Positions 17,629-27,384 of a stretch of DNA of 64,000 bases are shown piece after piece (within the stretch, counting starts at the first letter, position 1; each line of letters begins with the position of its first letter). The position numbers were made by a program, and so were the translations under genes. The notes beneath the pieces were generated by a model. It saw only the letters and a list, made by a program, of their open reading frames with translations, searched no databases and was not told where the DNA came from. The stretch spans positions 544,001 to 608,000 of the forward strand of contig NZ_CP102589.1 of NCBI RefSeq assembly GCF_032818155.1. Reading direction: 5' to 3'. Source of the DNA: Niallia taxi (GTDB lineage Bacteria; Bacillota; Bacilli; Bacillales; Cytobacillaceae).

Positions 17629-17785
17629 TTGGTCGTCCCTCCTTATTTAATGGTTATTAAAATGTATTCCTCCTAGACATTACCAGAATAAAATCAAACA
17701 GACAATAACTTTTCCAGCTTTTCACAAAGGTCTCAAGAGGATGGTATCTAAATAGCATGGTCATTTTTTTTGAAAACTATAACAG

Positions 17786-17820
17786 ATAAAAGACCTCCAA
17801 TGCTAAGCGCAATGGAGATC
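17786..17820 (-). terminator. Terminator of the ldh transcript
   Basis: CTCCATTGC / GCATTGGAG hairpin with one mismatch on the minus strand, followed by TCTTTTATC. Confidence 0.75.
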
Positions 17821-17839
17821 AAATCTTCTTTATCTCATT

Positions 17840-18802
<963 letters not shown>

Positions 18803-18814
18803 TTAATTATTATT

Positions 18815-20431
18815 TTAAAATAATATCCAGCTAACTAGACCGACTAATACTAATAAACTAACACTATATTTGATGGTAACCTTGAACAAGTCGCTATCCC
18901 TTCCCGCAAGTCCAACGGCTGCGGCTGCAACAGCAATAGACTGGGGTGATATCATTTTGGCCATTGTTCCGCCAATGACATTCACTGCAACCATTGTTTC
19001 TGGTGCAATTCCAATTTGGGTAGCAGTGACAGCTTGCAGTGGTGCAAATAGAGAACCACTGTTGACAACAGATCCTGTTAGGAAAACTCCTAACCAACCT
19101 AACAAAGGTGCAAATAAAGGAAATATATCACCTGTTGATGCGAAAGCAAGACCTAATGTAGAAGACATGCCAGAATAAGTACAGATATAGGCAAATCCAA
19201 GGACACTGCAAATAGTCAGCACAGGTGTTAAAAGCTCTTTTGCTGTTTCCTTTGTCGTTTCCACAAGCAGTTTTTTGCTGCATTTAAACAATATGCTAGC
19301 AACAATAATTGTGATGACAATAGCTGTTGTTGTAGATGAAAATAAATCAAGCTTAAAAACGGCTGCATATGGTGTTGCTTCTGGAACGATAGGTGGAAGC
19401 TTTATAACATTATTATTCAAGAATGGAATTGGAAGAAGAAATACTAATTTTTCCAATGGTCCATCTGTAATAAACAAGTTTTTGAATATAGATAAGTTGA
19501 ATATTGTCACAATGATTGTTAAAAAGATAAATGGAAGCCATGCATATGCAATCGCAGATAGAGAGTACTTCACCGTTGTATCTGTTTTTTCCTCTTTATT
19601 AACACGATAAATCTCTTTAGGCTGCCATTTTTGCAAGAAAAGTGCTAATGCCACGAGACTTACGATTGCAGCAAAAATATTTGCTAGTTCAGCACCAATG
19701 AAATAAAGCACTAAGGCCTGTGTTATGGCAAAGGAGATACTAGCTACAAACACTGCCGGGTATGTTTGCTTGATTCCCTTCCAGCCGTCAATGATAAAAA
19801 TAAGCAGAAATGCGACGATGACAGCAAGAATGGGAATGATGATGGCTGTATATCTGCCGACTGCTAGTCCATCAAGGCCTGTTAGCAATGCTGGAACTGT
19901 TACAGGAATTCCCATTGCTCCATATGCTCCTCCAGCAATATTGGCGATTAAGCAAAGACTTGCTGCATATATTGGGCTAAAGCCTAGTCCAACTAATATT
20001 GCTGCTGTTATTGCAACAGGAGCCCCGAAACCAGCAGCACCCTCTAAAAAGGCTCCAAATGAGAATGCGACAATTAAAACCTGTAAGCGCTGATCTGATG
20101 TGATAAAAGAAATACTATTTTCGATAATGGCAAACTTTCCTGTTTTTACAGTAATCTTATAAAGGAAGATTGCTGCGAATACAATGGAGGCGACTGGCCA
20201 AATGCCGGCAAGTGCTCCGTATAGTGCTGACATGAGTGCAAAAACAAAAGGCATTTTATATATGAAAACAGCAACAATACCTGCGACGATAATACTCAAT
20301 GCTCCTGCTACATATCCTTTTAATTTAAATACGGTCAACATGAGGATGAAAAATAATATTGGGATAGCTGCAATGATGGCTGAGATCCATAAATTATTCA
20401 ATGGATCATAAACTTGGTTCCATGCTGTCAT
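18815..20431 (-). CDS. lctP: L-lactate permease
   Basis: 538 residues, about 13 membrane helices, LctP/LldP family. It has the GAFLEGAAGFGAPVAI motif near 125-140 and repeated Gly/Ala-rich re-entrant segments such as GGTMAKMISPQSIAVAAAA near 490. It exchanges lactate with protons. It sits first in an lctP-ldh operon, so export of lactate during fermentation and import for respiration are both possible. The start has GAGGAG upstream. Confidence 0.93.
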   Translation of the reverse strand: MTAWNQVYDPLNNLWISAIIAAIPILFFILMLTVFKLKGYVAGALSIIVAGIVAVFIYKMPFVFALMSALYGALAGIWPVASIVFAAIFLYKITVKTGKFAIIENSISFITSDQRLQVLIVAFSFGAFLEGAAGFGAPVAITAAILVGLGFSPIYAASLCLIANIAGGAYGAMGIPVTVPALLTGLDGLAVGRYTAIIIPILAVIVAFLLIFIIDGWKGIKQTYPAVFVASISFAITQALVLYFIGAELANIFAAIVSLVALALFLQKWQPKEIYRVNKEEKTDTTVKYSLSAIAYAWLPFIFLTIIVTIFNLSIFKNLFITDGPLEKLVFLLPIPFLNNNVIKLPPIVPEATPYAAVFKLDLFSSTTTAIVITIIVASILFKCSKKLLVETTKETAKELLTPVLTICSVLGFAYICTYSGMSSTLGLAFASTGDIFPLFAPLLGWLGVFLTGSVVNSGSLFAPLQAVTATQIGIAPETMVAVNVIGGTMAKMISPQSIAVAAAAVGLAGRDSDLFKVTIKYSVSLLVLVGLVSWILF

Positions 20432-20475
20432 GCTTTCTCAGCTCCTCTGGAATAAATTATTTTGTTTACAATTTC

Positions 20476-20507
20476 ATTATAGTGGTTACTTTGTGAAAAA
20501 CATCACA
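20476..20507 (-). promoter_or_regulatory. lctP-ldh promoter with Rex-like operator
   Basis: Minus-strand -10 TATAAT at 20481-20476. TGTGA-N6-TCACA at 20492-20507 (TTGTGAA AAAC ATCACAT in Rex format) covers the -35 region. A repressor here would block transcription. Rex is favoured because the target oxidises NADH, but Fnr-type factors read a similar sequence. Confidence 0.6.
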
Positions 20508-20696
20508 TAATTATGTCTGTTTTGTGAATACGATATGTAAAACGCTTTCTTAATAAAAAGTTGTTCACTAGTTTGTAACATTTCAGTTCCCTTCCTTGTT
20601 AAAATAAAACATATTTTTTATATTTTTAGCCATTTCATGCTGAATATTCTAGATAAGCATAAAAGGTACTTATGTCTGATTTTTTAGAATAATCAG

Positions 20697-20725
20697 TTGA
20701 CAGTTAGTAGCTATTTATGTAAAGT
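20697..20725 (+). promoter_or_regulatory. Promoter of the TPP riboswitch transcript
   Basis: TTGACA at 20697-20702, a 17-bp spacer and a weak TAAAGT at 20720-20725, ending 21 bp before the aptamer. Confidence 0.6.
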
Positions 20726-20746
20726 ATAGGTAAATTAATAGGAAAA

Positions 20747-20833
20747 TCCACTAGGGGAGCCAATTGAGGCTGAGACAAGAAGTTCTTGGACCCTTCGAAC
20801 CTGATCTAGTTCGTACTAGCGTAGGAAAGTGGA
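20747..20833 (+). ncRNA. TPP (THI-element) riboswitch
   Basis: P1 TCCACT / AGTGGA encloses the conserved GGGGAGCC, GGCTGAGA, GACCCTTCGAACCTGATCTAG and GTAGGAAAGTGG blocks. It controls tenA-ykoEDC through the terminator at 20877-20905. TGGAGT at 20830-20835 can pair with ACTCCA near 20882 as antiterminator. Confidence 0.97.
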
Positions 20834-20876
20834 GTCGGTATCTATTTAGTTTAAATGCGTTTATTTGACTATTTAT

Positions 20877-20905
20877 AGGCCACTCCATTTTTGGAGTGGC
20901 CTTTT
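20877..20905 (+). terminator. TPP-riboswitch-controlled terminator
   Basis: AGGCCACTCC / GGAGTGGCCT perfect ten-bp stem followed by TTTTT. Confidence 0.9.
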
Positions 20906-20969
20906 TGCGGTTTTGAAATGTAACAAGGTCACTTTATTTTCCTATTAATAAAAAAGGAGGAGATAAGTG

Positions 20970-21653
20970 ATGAGTTTTTCTAAACAATTACGACAAGAGG
21001 CAGATCCGATTTTTGAGGCTATTTTTGCACACCCCTTTGTAAGAGGAATCGCAAATGGAGACTTGCAGGCAGAACAGCTTATCCATTATGTGAAGCAGGA
21101 TTTTGAGTACCTGAACTCCTTTATGCAAATTTATGGAACAGCTATTTCCAAGTGTGATAACAGAAAGGAAATGCAAATGTTTAATGAGCAAATTTCTTTT
21201 GTCCTGCACAGTGAGATTCACCCTCATAATAATTTCTGTGAAGTAGCTGGTGTTACATATGAGCAGCTGCAAGGGTTCCCATTATCACCAAGTGCACACC
21301 ATTATATCCGTCATATGCTAACAGTGGCCCAGTCAGGAGGAATACCAGATATTCTTGCCGTACTGCTTCCATGTCCATGGACATATGCAGAGATTGGCAA
21401 GAGGCTGCTTGAAGAGGTAAAGCCAGACTCAAGACATCCCTTCAATGAGTGGATTCGTTTTTATGGCGGCGGGTCGATGGGGATTACTGACACATTTTGT
21501 GAGCGTCTAGATGAATTGGCTGAGAGCTTAAGTGAGCAGCAAAAGCAAAAGCTGACAGAGTACTTTTTGATAAGCTGCCATATGGAATACAAGTTTTGGG
21601 ACATGGCGTATACACTTGAGGACTGGCCTGTGAAGATAGAGGTTAAAGCATAA
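20970..21653 (+). CDS. tenA: Thiaminase II / aminopyrimidine aminohydrolase
   Basis: 227 residues from ATG at 20970 (GGAGG 9 nt upstream; a GTG three bases earlier is also possible). TenA/THI-4 helical fold: the active-site Cys is likely in the LPCPWTYAEIG segment near 137, and the conserved SEIHPHNNF region is near 75. It hydrolyses 4-amino-5-aminomethyl-2-methylpyrimidine, a thiamine breakdown product, to HMP. Placing it in front of the YkoEDC uptake system under a TPP riboswitch argues for salvage of pyrimidine precursors. The B. subtilis ykoFEDC operon has ykoF in this position instead. Confidence 0.92.
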   Translation: MSFSKQLRQEADPIFEAIFAHPFVRGIANGDLQAEQLIHYVKQDFEYLNSFMQIYGTAISKCDNRKEMQMFNEQISFVLHSEIHPHNNFCEVAGVTYEQLQGFPLSPSAHHYIRHMLTVAQSGGIPDILAVLLPCPWTYAEIGKRLLEEVKPDSRHPFNEWIRFYGGGSMGITDTFCERLDELAESLSEQQKQKLTEYFLISCHMEYKFWDMAYTLEDWPVKIEVKA

Positions 21654-22249
21654 TGGAATGGAAGATAAAAGAAGTTGTGCTGATGGTTGTTTTGTCTGTT
21701 GCTTGCGGAGTCCTCTATTTAGGCTGGTCTACATTATATTTGCCGGTTTCTGCATTAGTCGGTCCTGTTGGAGCTAACCTTATGTTTGGAATTTGGGTAA
21801 TAGCAAGCCCGATTGTTGCCTATATCATTCAGAAGCCTGGCGCTGCATTTATTGCTGAAGTTGCAGCAGCAGCGGTAGAACTGCTCACTGGCAGTCACTT
21901 CGGATTGTCTGCGTTGCTGATTGGTGTCTTGCAGGGACTTGGTGCAGAATTAGCTTTTGCTGTCTTTCGCTATAAGCAATATCATGTTTCTGTTTTAATG
22001 CTGTCAGGCGCAATGGCGGCAGTAGGAAGCATGCTGTATAGCCTTATTGCCAATGGCTTCGGTTATTATACAACTGGCACATTACTGCTGACATTCATTA
22101 TTCAAATTATCAGCGGCATGCTGCTTGGCGGGCTACTCGCGAAAGGCATAGTGGATGCTTTATTAGCAACAGGTGTACTCGATCATTTTGCTATAAATAA
22201 ACAGGATACCCAAAAGGATGATAACGATGAGTTCATTGTTAGGATGTAA
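21653..22249 (+). CDS. ykoE: ECF transporter substrate-binding (S) component for thiamine precursor
   Basis: 198 residues, five to six membrane helices, matching the YkoE family. Family segments are the GPVGANLMFGIWVIASPIVAYIIQKPGAAF region near 37-65 and ELLTGSHFGL near 77. It captures HMP or a related thiamine precursor for the ECF module encoded next. The ATG shares one base with the tenA stop, and the 3' end overlaps ykoD by 23 bp, showing tight coupling. Confidence 0.92.
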   Translation: MEWKIKEVVLMVVLSVACGVLYLGWSTLYLPVSALVGPVGANLMFGIWVIASPIVAYIIQKPGAAFIAEVAAAAVELLTGSHFGLSALLIGVLQGLGAELAFAVFRYKQYHVSVLMLSGAMAAVGSMLYSLIANGFGYYTTGTLLLTFIIQIISGMLLGGLLAKGIVDALLATGVLDHFAINKQDTQKDDNDEFIVRM

Positions 22250-23846
22250 AAACCTTACTGTCCAGTTTTCTGGTCAAATGAAGCCTGTTCTTAATATTGT
22301 TTCATTAGATTTCCAGCCTGGAGAGAATGTGTTAATTCTTGGTCCGAGTGGCAGTGGCAAATCGACACTTTTGTCTGTCCTTGCCGGAATCATTCCAAAC
22401 CATATTGAGGCAAAGGTTAAAGGCGAGGTAATCCGAAAGCAAAAAGTGGGTATCTTGTTTCAAGATCCTGATACGCAGTTTTGTATGCAGCATGTAGATG
22501 AGGAAATTGCCTTTAGTCTTGAGAATAGAAATGTTCCAACAGAGGAGATGGTCTTAAAGATAAAAGCACTGCTGGATATGGTCGGACTTAAGGTCGGGCT
22601 TCATGGGAAAATCGATGCATTGTCAGGAGGTATGAAGCAGCGTCTTGCGTTAGCTTGTGTGCTCGCATTAGAGCCTGACGTGCTGTTTTTAGATGAACCT
22701 ACTGCACAACTTGACCCTGCTAGCAGGAAGGAGTTATTTAAGCTGTTGAAGCAGCTCGCAAGTTCGACTGGAAAAACAATGATCATGGTGGAGCATGTCC
22801 TTGACGGCTGCATGGAGTGGATGGATCGGGTCATCCTGTTAAATAAGCATGGCGAAGTAATTGGTGACGGTCACCCCCAATATATACTGGCGAAGTATAA
22901 AAGCCAAATGGAGGAAGCAGGAATATGGCGACCAGAAGTTTATCCATATGAGTGGCATGAAATTATTCGTAACAAGAATCATCCTTTAAGTAAACAATTA
23001 AACGAAAAGTATTTGCAAAGTAAGATGAAAAAAGAGGCATTACAGCATAATACTGATTCACTTATGTCTGCAGCGGCTGTAACTATTTCCTATGAAAGGA
23101 AGACCGTTCTCCGTGATGTAAACTTCCAGTTTGGAAAGGGAGAGTGGATTTCGATTATAGGTAAGAATGGAAGCGGGAAAAGCAGCTTGATAAAGGTACT
23201 GGCAAAGCTGAAAAAGATTAGCAAGGGCAGTGTTGTTTTCAAGGATATCCATTTGAAGAGGTGGAAGGAGAGCCAGTTATACGAGAAAATCGGATTTGTT
23301 TTCCAAAATCCAGAATGGCAGTTCATTACTAAAACAGTTTATGAAGAGATACTTTTCTCCGGAGAACAGCAAAATGTGAGACAGGAGTCAGCCGAAGCAA
23401 AAGCATTGGAGCTGCTGAAGGAATTTGGGCTTTTAAATTATTTAAACAGGAATCCTTTTAACCTGAGCTTTGGTCAAAAAAGAAGATTAAGTGTAGCGAC
23501 AATGCTTCTTCTCAATCAGGAAGTTCTCTTGCTTGATGAACCGACCTTCGGACAGGATAAGCACTCGGCAGAGAGGCTGTTATGCTTATTGAAAAAGCGA
23601 CAAGAGCTTGGGACAACAATCGTAATGGTCACACATGACATGAATATTGTTGATCGATATTCAAATAGGGTAATTTTATTTGATGAAAAAAGTCTTTGCT
23701 TTGATGGTCACCCTTTTTCCTTATTTTCAGATGATAAGCTGCTGGAGAAAACAGGACTTATTCCACCATTACATTATGCTTACGAACGAGCAGTGAAGGA
23801 GGAGTATTTACTTGGAAAGCAATCAATCCTGCTTGTCCCAAATTAA
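22227..23846 (+). CDS. ykoD: ECF transporter duplicated ATPase
   Basis: 539 residues from ATG at 22227 (AAAGGA 8 nt upstream). Two full ABC domains are fused. Domain 1 has GPSGSGKST near 38, LSGGMKQRLA near 132 and LFLDEP near 153. Domain 2 has GKNGSGKSS near 313, an atypical signature LSFGQKRRLSV near 410 and LLLDEPTFGQD near 435. It plays the role of EcfA and EcfA' in one chain and powers YkoE/YkoC. Confidence 0.93.
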   Translation: MSSLLGCKNLTVQFSGQMKPVLNIVSLDFQPGENVLILGPSGSGKSTLLSVLAGIIPNHIEAKVKGEVIRKQKVGILFQDPDTQFCMQHVDEEIAFSLENRNVPTEEMVLKIKALLDMVGLKVGLHGKIDALSGGMKQRLALACVLALEPDVLFLDEPTAQLDPASRKELFKLLKQLASSTGKTMIMVEHVLDGCMEWMDRVILLNKHGEVIGDGHPQYILAKYKSQMEEAGIWRPEVYPYEWHEIIRNKNHPLSKQLNEKYLQSKMKKEALQHNTDSLMSAAAVTISYERKTVLRDVNFQFGKGEWISIIGKNGSGKSSLIKVLAKLKKISKGSVVFKDIHLKRWKESQLYEKIGFVFQNPEWQFITKTVYEEILFSGEQQNVRQESAEAKALELLKEFGLLNYLNRNPFNLSFGQKRRLSVATMLLLNQEVLLLDEPTFGQDKHSAERLLCLLKKRQELGTTIVMVTHDMNIVDRYSNRVILFDEKSLCFDGHPFSLFSDDKLLEKTGLIPPLHYAYERAVKEEYLLGKQSILLVPN

Positions 23847-24543
23847 TCCGAGTTATAAGCTGATAGCTCATATTATTGTTATGGTTATGCTCATGTTTAT
23901 AGGGAACCCAATAAAAACATTAGTATTCTGGATCGCATTCTTACTGTTAGGGTTAGCGATAGGAGGGTGGACAGTAAGGTATTTGTTAAAAGTAATGGTT
24001 CCTTACTGCTTGTTTTTTGTGCTTGTTTTCTGGATGCTTGCTGCGTTCGGGAAGGGAGATAACGAAATTTGGCAGTGGGCATGGTTTCGGATAACAGAGG
24101 AAAGTATCGGTAATGGGCTGACCATTTCCTTAAGAATGCTTGCTTTCGTTACAATCGGCCTGCTCTTTACCTCAACTACTAATCTTCACTTATTTATGAT
24201 GAGTTTGATCCACCAGCTAAAGGTATCTCCGAAATGGGCATATGGTTTTATGGCAGGCTTCCGCTGTATTCCGATGTTTCAAGCAGAGCTTGTGCAGTTG
24301 AAGGATGCGCACCGTATAAGAGGCTACAAGCAAAGAAGAGGCTGGCAGTCATTCAAAAGATATGCTATCCCACTTCTTACAAATGCTATTCGAAAGTCTG
24401 AACGAATGGCAATTGCTATGGAAGCACGAGGGTTTACCGGAAGCAGGGACAGAAGCTATTACAAAACAACAGCAATTACACCAATAGACGTTCTTTATGT
24501 CAGTCTGCTTCTTCTGTTTGCTATTTCGATGGTTTTTCTTTAA
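23812..24543 (+). CDS. ykoC: ECF transporter transmembrane (T) component
   Basis: 243 residues, CbiQ/EcfT family with four to five membrane helices. The two ATPase-coupling signatures A-R-G are visible as KDAHRIRGYKQRRGW near 164 and MEARGFTGSRDR near 202. The TTG start at 23812 lies inside ykoD with AAGGAGG 9 nt upstream. It completes the YkoEDC thiamine-precursor importer and is the last gene before a terminator. Confidence 0.92.
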   Translation: MESNQSCLSQINPSYKLIAHIIVMVMLMFIGNPIKTLVFWIAFLLLGLAIGGWTVRYLLKVMVPYCLFFVLVFWMLAAFGKGDNEIWQWAWFRITEESIGNGLTISLRMLAFVTIGLLFTSTTNLHLFMMSLIHQLKVSPKWAYGFMAGFRCIPMFQAELVQLKDAHRIRGYKQRRGWQSFKRYAIPLLTNAIRKSERMAIAMEARGFTGSRDRSYYKTTAITPIDVLYVSLLLLFAISMVFL

Positions 24544-24555
24544 GTACCAAAAAGT

Positions 24556-24607
24556 GAAAATCCAAGGACTAAAGAGGGTATATTACCTTAAAGTTCTTGG
24601 ATTTTTT
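24556..24607 (+). terminator. Terminator of the tenA-ykoEDC operon
   Basis: AAAATCCAAGGACT pairs imperfectly with AAGTTCTTGGATTT across a 24-nt loop, followed by TTTT. Confidence 0.7.
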
Positions 24608-24698
24608 AGTAGTAAATTTTCAAAAAGAGGTTTATTACAAGGAATATTAACATAGTTTATTAACGTAAAAATGGAAATAAAATCTAATGAAAAAAGAA

Positions 24699-24760
24699 TT
24701 GACACAACATGTATATACAACATATAATTGAAAGCGTAAACAGTTTACTTGTATATACAT
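24699..24760 (+). promoter_or_regulatory. treP promoter with two TreR-type operators and a cre site
   Basis: TTGACA at 24699-24704 and TATAAT at 24723-24728 (18-bp spacer) form a strong promoter. TGTATATACA at 24710-24719 sits between the hexamers and a second copy at 24750-24759 sits downstream; both match the TTGTATATACAA operator of the trehalose repressor TreR. TGAAAGCGTAAACA at 24729-24742 is a CcpA cre with one mismatch over the start point. The layout predicts trehalose induction and glucose repression. Confidence 0.85.
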
Positions 24761-24832
24761 GTTTATGAAATCGCAATCATATTAGAATAGATAGAACAGC
24801 TTTTGTTTATGGAAAAAAAGGGAGGATGAACT

Positions 24833-26266
24833 ATGAGCAAGTATACAGAACCAGCAAAACAGCTTCTTGAGCATGTTGGTGGAAGCGATAACATTTCTGT
24901 TGTTACTCATTGTGCAACAAGAATGAGATTCGTATTGAAAGAGCCATCAAAGGCGGATATTAAAAAGGTAGAGGAAATCGGTCTTGTTAAAGGGACATTT
25001 ACACAAGCTGGTCAATTTCAGGTTATTATCGGAAATGAAGTGTCTTCCTTTTACAATGATTTTATTAGCATTGCAGGGGTAAACGATACATCCAAGGATG
25101 ATGCAAAGCAAGCAGCAAAGCAAAACATGAACTTTCTGCAAAGAATGATTGCTCACTTGGCAGACATCTTTACACCATTAATTCCAGCTATCGTTGTTGG
25201 GGGTCTGATTTTAGGTTTCCGAAACATCATCGGTGAAATCAAAATGGTTGAAGACGGTACAAAAACATTAGTGGAAGTTTCCCAATTTTGGGCAGGAACA
25301 AACGATTTTCTTTGGTTAATTGGTGAAGCGATATTTCACTTCCTTCCAGTTGGTATAACCTGGGCGGTTACTCGGAAAATGGGTGCAACACAAATATTGG
25401 GAATTGTCCTAGGTATTACACTTGTTTCACCACAGTTGCTTAATGCTTATGCTGTGGCGAGCACACAAGAAATTCCATTTTGGGATTTTGGCTTTGCTCA
25501 TGTTGACAAGATTGGTTATCAAGCACAAGTGCTTCCGGCAATATTTGCAGGACTGCTGTTCTCCTTCTTGGAGCTGCGTTTGCGCAAAATCATCCCTAAT
25601 GCTATCAGCATGATTGTTGTGCCATTCCTAGCATTAGTACCGACAGTTCTTATCGCCCACACTGTGTTGGGTCCTATCGGCTGGCAAATCGGTTCATTCA
25701 TCTCTGATGTTGTATATTCTGGTTTGACTTCTTCACTAGGTTGGCTGTTCGCAGCAGTGTTTGGCTTTGCTTATGCACCGCTTGTTATTACAGGCTTACA
25801 TCATATGACAAATGCAATCGACTTGCAGCTTATGAGCGAATTTAATGGCACAAACCTGTGGCCAATGATTGCGTTATCTAATATCGCACAAGGTTCTGCT
25901 GTATTGGCAATGATCTACATTAATCGCAAGGATGAAAGAGAAAAGCAAGTTTCCATTCCAGCAACCATCTCCTGTTATTTAGGAGTTACAGAGCCGGCAA
26001 TGTTCGGTATAAACTTGAAATATGGCTACCCATTCTTGGCAGCAATGATCGGTTCCATGGTTGCAGGTGTGATTTCGGTTGGTTCACATGTTATGGCAAA
26101 CTCAATTGGAGTCGGAGGACTTCCGGGAATTCTATCTATCCAGCCACAGCATATGGTTACCTTTGCAATCGCAATGGTTGTCGCAATCGTTATTCCGTTT
26201 GTATTAACTATCATTTTTGCTAAAGCAAACATGGGCAAAATCTCTTTAAAAAAATCAAGAGCTTAA
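24833..26266 (+). CDS. treP: Trehalose-specific PTS enzyme IIBC
   Basis: 477 residues. The EIIB domain (1-85) has the phosphorylated Cys27 in THCATRMRF. An EIIC domain of the glucose/sucrose superfamily follows (about 105-470), with the VITGLHHMTNAIDLQLM substrate motif near 322 and the CYLGVTEPAMFGINLKY segment near 382. Segment-by-segment agreement with B. subtilis TreP and the TreR operators in front identify trehalose as substrate. It has no EIIA domain, so it must borrow one, as TreP does. The usual partners treA and treR are absent from this locus. GGAGG precedes the ATG. Confidence 0.9.
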   Translation: MSKYTEPAKQLLEHVGGSDNISVVTHCATRMRFVLKEPSKADIKKVEEIGLVKGTFTQAGQFQVIIGNEVSSFYNDFISIAGVNDTSKDDAKQAAKQNMNFLQRMIAHLADIFTPLIPAIVVGGLILGFRNIIGEIKMVEDGTKTLVEVSQFWAGTNDFLWLIGEAIFHFLPVGITWAVTRKMGATQILGIVLGITLVSPQLLNAYAVASTQEIPFWDFGFAHVDKIGYQAQVLPAIFAGLLFSFLELRLRKIIPNAISMIVVPFLALVPTVLIAHTVLGPIGWQIGSFISDVVYSGLTSSLGWLFAAVFGFAYAPLVITGLHHMTNAIDLQLMSEFNGTNLWPMIALSNIAQGSAVLAMIYINRKDEREKQVSIPATISCYLGVTEPAMFGINLKYGYPFLAAMIGSMVAGVISVGSHVMANSIGVGGLPGILSIQPQHMVTFAIAMVVAIVIPFVLTIIFAKANMGKISLKKSRA

Positions 26267-26270
26267 AAGG

Positions 26271-26303
26271 AAAAAGCAGCTGAGCTTTCAGCTGCTTTTT
26301 TCC
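26271..26303. terminator. Bidirectional terminator
   Basis: AAAGCAGCTGA / TCAGCTGCTTT stem with A and T runs on both sides, between convergent genes. Confidence 0.87.
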
Positions 26304-26307
26304 TGTT

Positions 26308-27246
26308 TTAATTTCTTAAACCCTCGAGTACAACTTGAGCTTGATACCCATCATAAAAATCTGGTAAATCTGCATCCTTGTTTTGGAGAGCTTTTGCCAA
26401 TTCATCAATTAAAGAAGAAACAGGTGTGTTTTCTTCTAGCTTTTCGAAGTCACTGCCAAGCTTTGCTCCATAAAGGTCAGACCAGTTATGAAGTGCAAGT
26501 GTCCCTTCTGTGCCGTAAGCAGTGAATGTTACTTCTTCTTTTCCTGCTATTTGGCTGATTCCGTCAATAAATAATGGTGTGCCATCCGCTAATTCTAAAA
26601 CTGCTAGTATGCCATTTTCAGACAGGCTAGCATCTTCCGGGAAGCTGATATTGCGGTGGACTAATTGAACAGGACCAAATATCTTTTGAATTTGCTGAAT
26701 CCAGTGCACACCCACCTCCAGCACAAATCCGCCTTGCTCTCTGCGTCCAACCCAATTGTTTTGCTGCCATGCCCGCGGCCATTGCGGAAAATGCATTTTC
26801 AGCTCCAGCCTGCGTAAGTTACCGATATAGCCATTTTTTATATACGAAGCAAAAGTAGCGTTGCCCGCACTGTAGTTAAGAGGGAAATTCATTGCATGGA
26901 TGATGCCCTTTTCCTTCGCCTGCTTATAAAGGCTTTCCGCTTCCTCCAATGAATTCGCCAAAGGTTTTTCACATAAAACATGCTTTTGTTTTGCGATACA
27001 ATCTGAAACTATATCAAAGTGGAACTTTGGGGGAACTGCCACATACACTAAATCTATTTCTGCTTTTGCAAGGAGCTCTTTATAATCTGCAAAGCCTTGG
27101 ACGCCTCCAAGTGCCTGGACTGTATCGTTAAGCAGTTCCTCTAAAGGATCACAAACAGCTGCAATCTCCATTTCTGGATGTTCCGTAAAGTTTGTAATAA
27201 GCCGCTGACCAATTGCTCCTAATCCGATAATTGCTACTTTTAACAT
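26308..27246 (-). CDS. Gfo/Idh/MocA-family oxidoreductase
   Basis: 312 residues from the ATG at 27246, preferred over 27252 because AGGAGAG then lies at a workable 6-nt distance. The NAD(P)-binding motif is VAIIGLGAIGQ at 4-14 and the family catalytic block CEKPLANSLEEAE is near 93-105. GVHWIQQIQKIFGP near 176 provides the expected active-site His. It is a sugar or cyclitol dehydrogenase of unknown substrate. It faces treP across a shared terminator and has no co-directional partner. Confidence 0.8.
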   Translation of the reverse strand: MLKVAIIGLGAIGQRLITNFTEHPEMEIAAVCDPLEELLNDTVQALGGVQGFADYKELLAKAEIDLVYVAVPPKFHFDIVSDCIAKQKHVLCEKPLANSLEEAESLYKQAKEKGIIHAMNFPLNYSAGNATFASYIKNGYIGNLRRLELKMHFPQWPRAWQQNNWVGRREQGGFVLEVGVHWIQQIQKIFGPVQLVHRNISFPEDASLSENGILAVLELADGTPLFIDGISQIAGKEEVTFTAYGTEGTLALHNWSDLYGAKLGSDFEKLEENTPVSSLIDELAKALQNKDADLPDFYDGYQAQVVLEGLRN

Positions 27247-27384
27247 AAACATCTCTCCTATATGTAAACTATCAATAGTTTACCAGTTTTTAGACTATTC
27301 TGTCTTGGTTGTGAAAAATATTTCGATAGAAAAAAATGAGAGTGCTATAATAATTGGAAAAACAGGATGGAAAGGAGTAGTGGG

